Assembly (NCBI RefSeq): GCF_900107745.1
Contig: NZ_FNRO01000018.1
Location: forward strand, 1-64,000
Direction of reading: 5' to 3'
Origin: Variovorax sp. YR216
Lineage (GTDB): Bacteria; Pseudomonadota; Gammaproteobacteria; Burkholderiales; Burkholderiaceae_C
DNA length: 64,000 bases
Below are positions 61,753 through 64,000 of the stretch, piece after piece. The notes under the pieces are model-generated. The model searched no databases and was not told the DNA's origin. It saw nothing but the letters and a program-made list of their open reading frames with translations. Each line of letters opens with the position of its first letter. Within the stretch, counting starts at the first letter, position 1. The position numbers and the translations under genes were made by a program.

Positions 61753-62937
61753 TCAGAAGCGAAGCCCGGCCTGCTTCATCAGCGGCAGGATGCGGTCGCC
61801 GAAGAATTCGAGGTCGGGCTGGAAGTCGTAGAAGCTCAGCTGGAGGCCGTCGATGCCCGCGCGCTTGAGCTGCACGAACTGCTCCACCACCTGCTCGGGC
61901 GTGCCGATGACCTCGATGTTTCCGCCGATCGCGCGGCGCTTGGGCGCGTCGCGCCCGACACGGCCGCGCCACGCATGGGCATCGCTGTCGAAGCGGTTGA
62001 AGCTGGCCTCGGGATCGCGGTCGATGTGGGCCACGATCGCATCGTGGTAGTCCCAGGTCTCCTTCTCGGTCTCCCGGCTGATCACCATCGGGTTCAGCAG
62101 CGTGCGCACCTCGCGCCCGACGTCACGGGCGGCCTCCTTGACGCGCGCGGCATGCACTGGCAGCGACGCGATCGCGCTGTCGAAGCTCGAACCGGTAGGA
62201 CTGGTGATGAACACCACATCGGAGTAACGCGCCGCGAAGCTGATGCCGGCATCCGAGCCGGTGGCATTCACCAGCACCGGGCGGCCGAAGCGCGGCTTCG
62301 GCGTCACGTAGGCGCCGTCGAGCTTCCACGGCGATTCGCCCTTGAAAGACCAGTTCTCGTTGTCGGCCCACAGCCGCTGCACCACCTCGAGGAACTCGGC
62401 CGCGAGCTCGTAGCGCCGGTCATGCTCGATGCGATGCGAGCCGAACATCTCGTGCTCCACCGCGCGATGGCCGGTGACCACGTTGATGCCCCAGCGTCCG
62501 CCGGAGATGTGATCGAGCGTCGCGGCGTACTTCGCCAGGTGCAGCGGATGCATGGGTCCGTACAGCACATGGATCGTCGAGATGAGCACGATGCGCTGCG
62601 TGACGGCGGTGAGCGCGGCGGTGGTCATGAACGAATCGAGCGCATGGCCGTCGAACACGCCGCCATAGCCGCCCTTGGGCAGCCACTGCGAGAGCGCGAA
62701 CACGAGATCGAAGCCCAGCTGCTCCGCCTTGAGCACCAGGTCGCGGTTGTAGTCGAAGCGCCAGTCGGTGGTGCGCGGATAGGTCGAGGCGCTCCACCCG
62801 CCCGCCTGGATCGGCAGGAACAGGCCGAGCAGCACGGGCTGCCTGAAAGCCTGCGCAAGCGGGCTCTCGCTGAATTCGCTGGGCGCGGCGAAGCGCTCCC
62901 ACCCGACGAGCTCGCCGGGCCGGTGTGACAGGGACAT
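61753..62937 (-). CDS. FMNH2-dependent LLM-class monooxygenase (SfnG/SsuD-like)
   Basis: A 394-residue TIM-barrel flavin monooxygenase: LFLPIQAGGWSASTYPRTTDWRFDYNRDLVLKAEQLGFDLVFALSQW, GGRWGINVVTGHRAVEHEMFG (the flavin/substrate loop of this group) and IEVIGTPEQVVEQFVQLKRAGIDGLQLSFYDF. SfnG acts on dimethyl sulfone and SsuD on alkanesulfonates; the sequence is nearer the former group. It needs a separate flavin reductase, which is not in the window. It is first in its operon, with dyads in the 116-bp upstream gap. Confidence 0.88.
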   Translation of the reverse strand: MSLSHRPGELVGWERFAAPSEFSESPLAQAFRQPVLLGLFLPIQAGGWSASTYPRTTDWRFDYNRDLVLKAEQLGFDLVFALSQWLPKGGYGGVFDGHALDSFMTTAALTAVTQRIVLISTIHVLYGPMHPLHLAKYAATLDHISGGRWGINVVTGHRAVEHEMFGSHRIEHDRRYELAAEFLEVVQRLWADNENWSFKGESPWKLDGAYVTPKPRFGRPVLVNATGSDAGISFAARYSDVVFITSPTGSSFDSAIASLPVHAARVKEAARDVGREVRTLLNPMVISRETEKETWDYHDAIVAHIDRDPEASFNRFDSDAHAWRGRVGRDAPKRRAIGGNIEVIGTPEQVVEQFVQLKRAGIDGLQLSFYDFQPDLEFFGDRILPLMKQAGLRF

Positions 62938-62963
62938 CTGGAGGACTACCTTCTATCGTTCAT

Positions 62964-62978
62964 GCAGCCCTGGGCTGC
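62964..62978. promoter_or_regulatory. Perfect 15-bp dyad between sulfur genes
   Basis: GCAGCCC-T-GGGCTGC lies 26 bp upstream of the LLM monooxygenase start and 76 bp after the stop of the SfnB-like gene. No U-tract follows on either strand, so an operator is as likely as a terminator. A second perfect dyad, GCGTGC-TTG-GCACGC, is at 63008-63022. Confidence 0.45.
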
Positions 62979-63030
62979 TGGTGCTGCGGGAATTCTGGCG
63001 AGTGGCCGCGTGCTTGGCACGCCCGTAATT

Positions 63031-63046
63031 CGCATATCGACATGCG
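63031..63046. promoter_or_regulatory. 16-bp dyad shared with 20441-20456
   Basis: CGCATATCGACATGCG differs from the dyad at 20441 (CGCGTATCGATATGCG) at two symmetric-type transitions only. It lies 94 bp upstream of the LLM monooxygenase ATG. The pair suggests one regulator for both organosulfur loci. Confidence 0.55.
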
Positions 63047-63053
63047 GCGATGG

Positions 63054-64000
63054 TCAGAAGACCTTGCCCTCCTCGAGGTGCGTGGTCGTTCCGTTGAGGT
63101 GGAAGTCGCCGAGCACGCGCGCCTTCTGCATCAACGGGTTGTGGTTGAAGATGGTGCGCAGGTTGCGCCAGTGCCGGTCGAAGTTGTGGCGCCGCGACGT
63201 GGCCGATGCACCACCGGCGTCGAACAGGCGTTCGGCTGCCGCGAGCGCAATGCGGCTCACTGCCAGTTGCGTCTTCGCGGTGGCGAGTGCGCCATCGAGC
63301 ACGAGCTGCCGGATCGCGTCGTCGTCGCCCGGCACGGCTTCGGGCGCCGCCGCGCTGCGCCGCAAGGCATCGGCCGACCGGTCGAGCCGGCGCGCGTTGT
63401 CGGCGATCAGTGCATCGACCGCATGCGTGGCGGTGGCGAGATCGCCCACCACCCATTGGGTGAACGGGTCCTCGGCGGGAGTCGCCGCGGCGCTGTGCGC
63501 GGCAGGGCGCGCGTGCTGGCGCACGTACTGCAGCGCATCGGCCAGGATGTTGCGCACGATGCCCGCGGCCACCGCGACCAGGAACAGTTGCCGCAGTGAG
63601 CTCGCGTGACGCAGCTGCGGCGTGCGCGGCGTCGCGTGCACCAGTTCGCCGGGCCGCACTTCGAGCTCGCTGAATTCGAGGCTGCCGCTGGCCGTGAGGC
63701 GCTGGCCCATGCCGTCCCAGTCGTCCTTCACGCGCAGGCCTTCGCGACGCGTGGGCACGATGACCGTGGCGTCGCGGCCCTCGTGGTCGCGCACTGCAAT
63801 GCTCGCGTAGTCGGCGAAGGCGGTGCCGGTCGCGTAGAACTTGCTGCCGTTGAGCACGAGGCGGTCGCCGCGCTGCTCGAGCGTGGTGGTGACCGTGCCG
63901 GACTTCGGCGTGCCGAGCTCGGTGAACGCGCCGCCAAAGAGCGCGCCATCGAGCACGCGCGCCAACTGGCGCTCGGCGTTGTCGTTGCGCGGCGCCGAGG
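63054..64000 (-). CDS. SfnB/DszC-like flavoprotein, cut by window edge
   Basis: The C-terminal 314 residues of a second acyl-CoA-dehydrogenase-fold oxidoreductase; the frame is open to the window end without a start. Seen are LDGALFGGAFTELGTPKSGTVTTTLEQRGDRLVLNGSKFYATGTAFADYASIAVRD, GMGQRLTASGSLEFSELEVRP and the DszC/SfnB-type ending SRRHNFDRHWRNLRTIFNHNPLMQKARVLGDFHLNG. It probably takes part in oxygenation of an organosulfur compound together with the genes downstream. Confidence 0.88.
   Translation of the reverse strand, partial: SAPRNDNAERQLARVLDGALFGGAFTELGTPKSGTVTTTLEQRGDRLVLNGSKFYATGTAFADYASIAVRDHEGRDATVIVPTRREGLRVKDDWDGMGQRLTASGSLEFSELEVRPGELVHATPRTPQLRHASSLRQLFLVAVAAGIVRNILADALQYVRQHARPAAHSAAATPAEDPFTQWVVGDLATATHAVDALIADNARRLDRSADALRRSAAAPEAVPGDDDAIRQLVLDGALATAKTQLAVSRIALAAAERLFDAGGASATSRRHNFDRHWRNLRTIFNHNPLMQKARVLGDFHLNGTTTHLEEGKVF

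Overview
The window is about 64 kb of high-GC DNA from a beta-proteobacterium. TctC/Bug-type binding proteins, a classical Burkholderiales porin, SfnB-like sulfur enzymes and a family 2A encapsulin locus point to Comamonadaceae, possibly Variovorax; this is inference, because no rRNA or tRNA gene is present. Two stretches (about 25.4-30.2 kb and 45.4-53.8 kb) look like accessory DNA, with gene remnants, an IS21 fragment, a small tyrosine recombinase and unrecognised short genes.

0.1-15.3 kb: a PQQ-dependent alcohol oxidation island. It holds an aldehyde dehydrogenase with a DUF779 partner, a XoxJ-like periplasmic binding protein, a PedF-type cytochrome c, a sigma-54 activator, pqqABCDE, and an operon of a quinoprotein alcohol dehydrogenase, a HiPIP and a TonB receptor. 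The dehydrogenase has the extra Asp typical of lanthanide enzymes. Four GG-N10-GC sigma-54 promoters lie before the aldehyde dehydrogenase, cytochrome c, pqqA and alcohol dehydrogenase. Each has a 17-bp dyad 97-115 bp upstream, so the island reads as one regulon of the local activator.

15.4-25.4 kb: an S9 peptidase, then a sulfur- or sulfonate-type acquisition locus. An AprA-like flavoprotein, a 2[4Fe-4S] ferredoxin and a binding protein diverge from a four-gene ABC transporter operon. Decayed remains of a sulfate-ester binding protein and a sulfatase follow. The divergent promoter region carries a 16-bp dyad that recurs almost exactly at 63.03 kb in front of the sulfone/sulfonate genes.

25.4-30.2 kb: a GSU2403-type nucleotidyltransferase with a long palindrome at its start, an IS21 remnant, and a UspA-NRAMP operon with an FNR/Anr-type box.

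30.2-45.4 kb: aromatic catabolism. A LysR regulator and an eight-gene set cover 3-hydroxyanthranilate to pyruvate and acetyl-CoA through 2-aminomuconate, followed by a porin. Diverging from it are five genes for two amidohydrolases, exported SnoaL-like and RidA-like proteins and a TctC binding protein, perhaps an upper pathway.

45.4-53.8 kb: LysR plus quinone-oxidoreductase-like gene, small unknown genes, an orphan response regulator, a tyrosine recombinase between near-identical direct repeats, and an orphan Imm11-like immunity gene.

53.1-64 kb: sulfur storage and scavenging on the minus strand: nitroreductase, cargo cysteine desulfurase, family 2A encapsulin shell, serine acetyltransferase, rhodanese, SsuA-like binding protein, two SfnB-like flavoproteins (one cut by the window edge), an aldo/keto reductase and an FMN-dependent monooxygenase.
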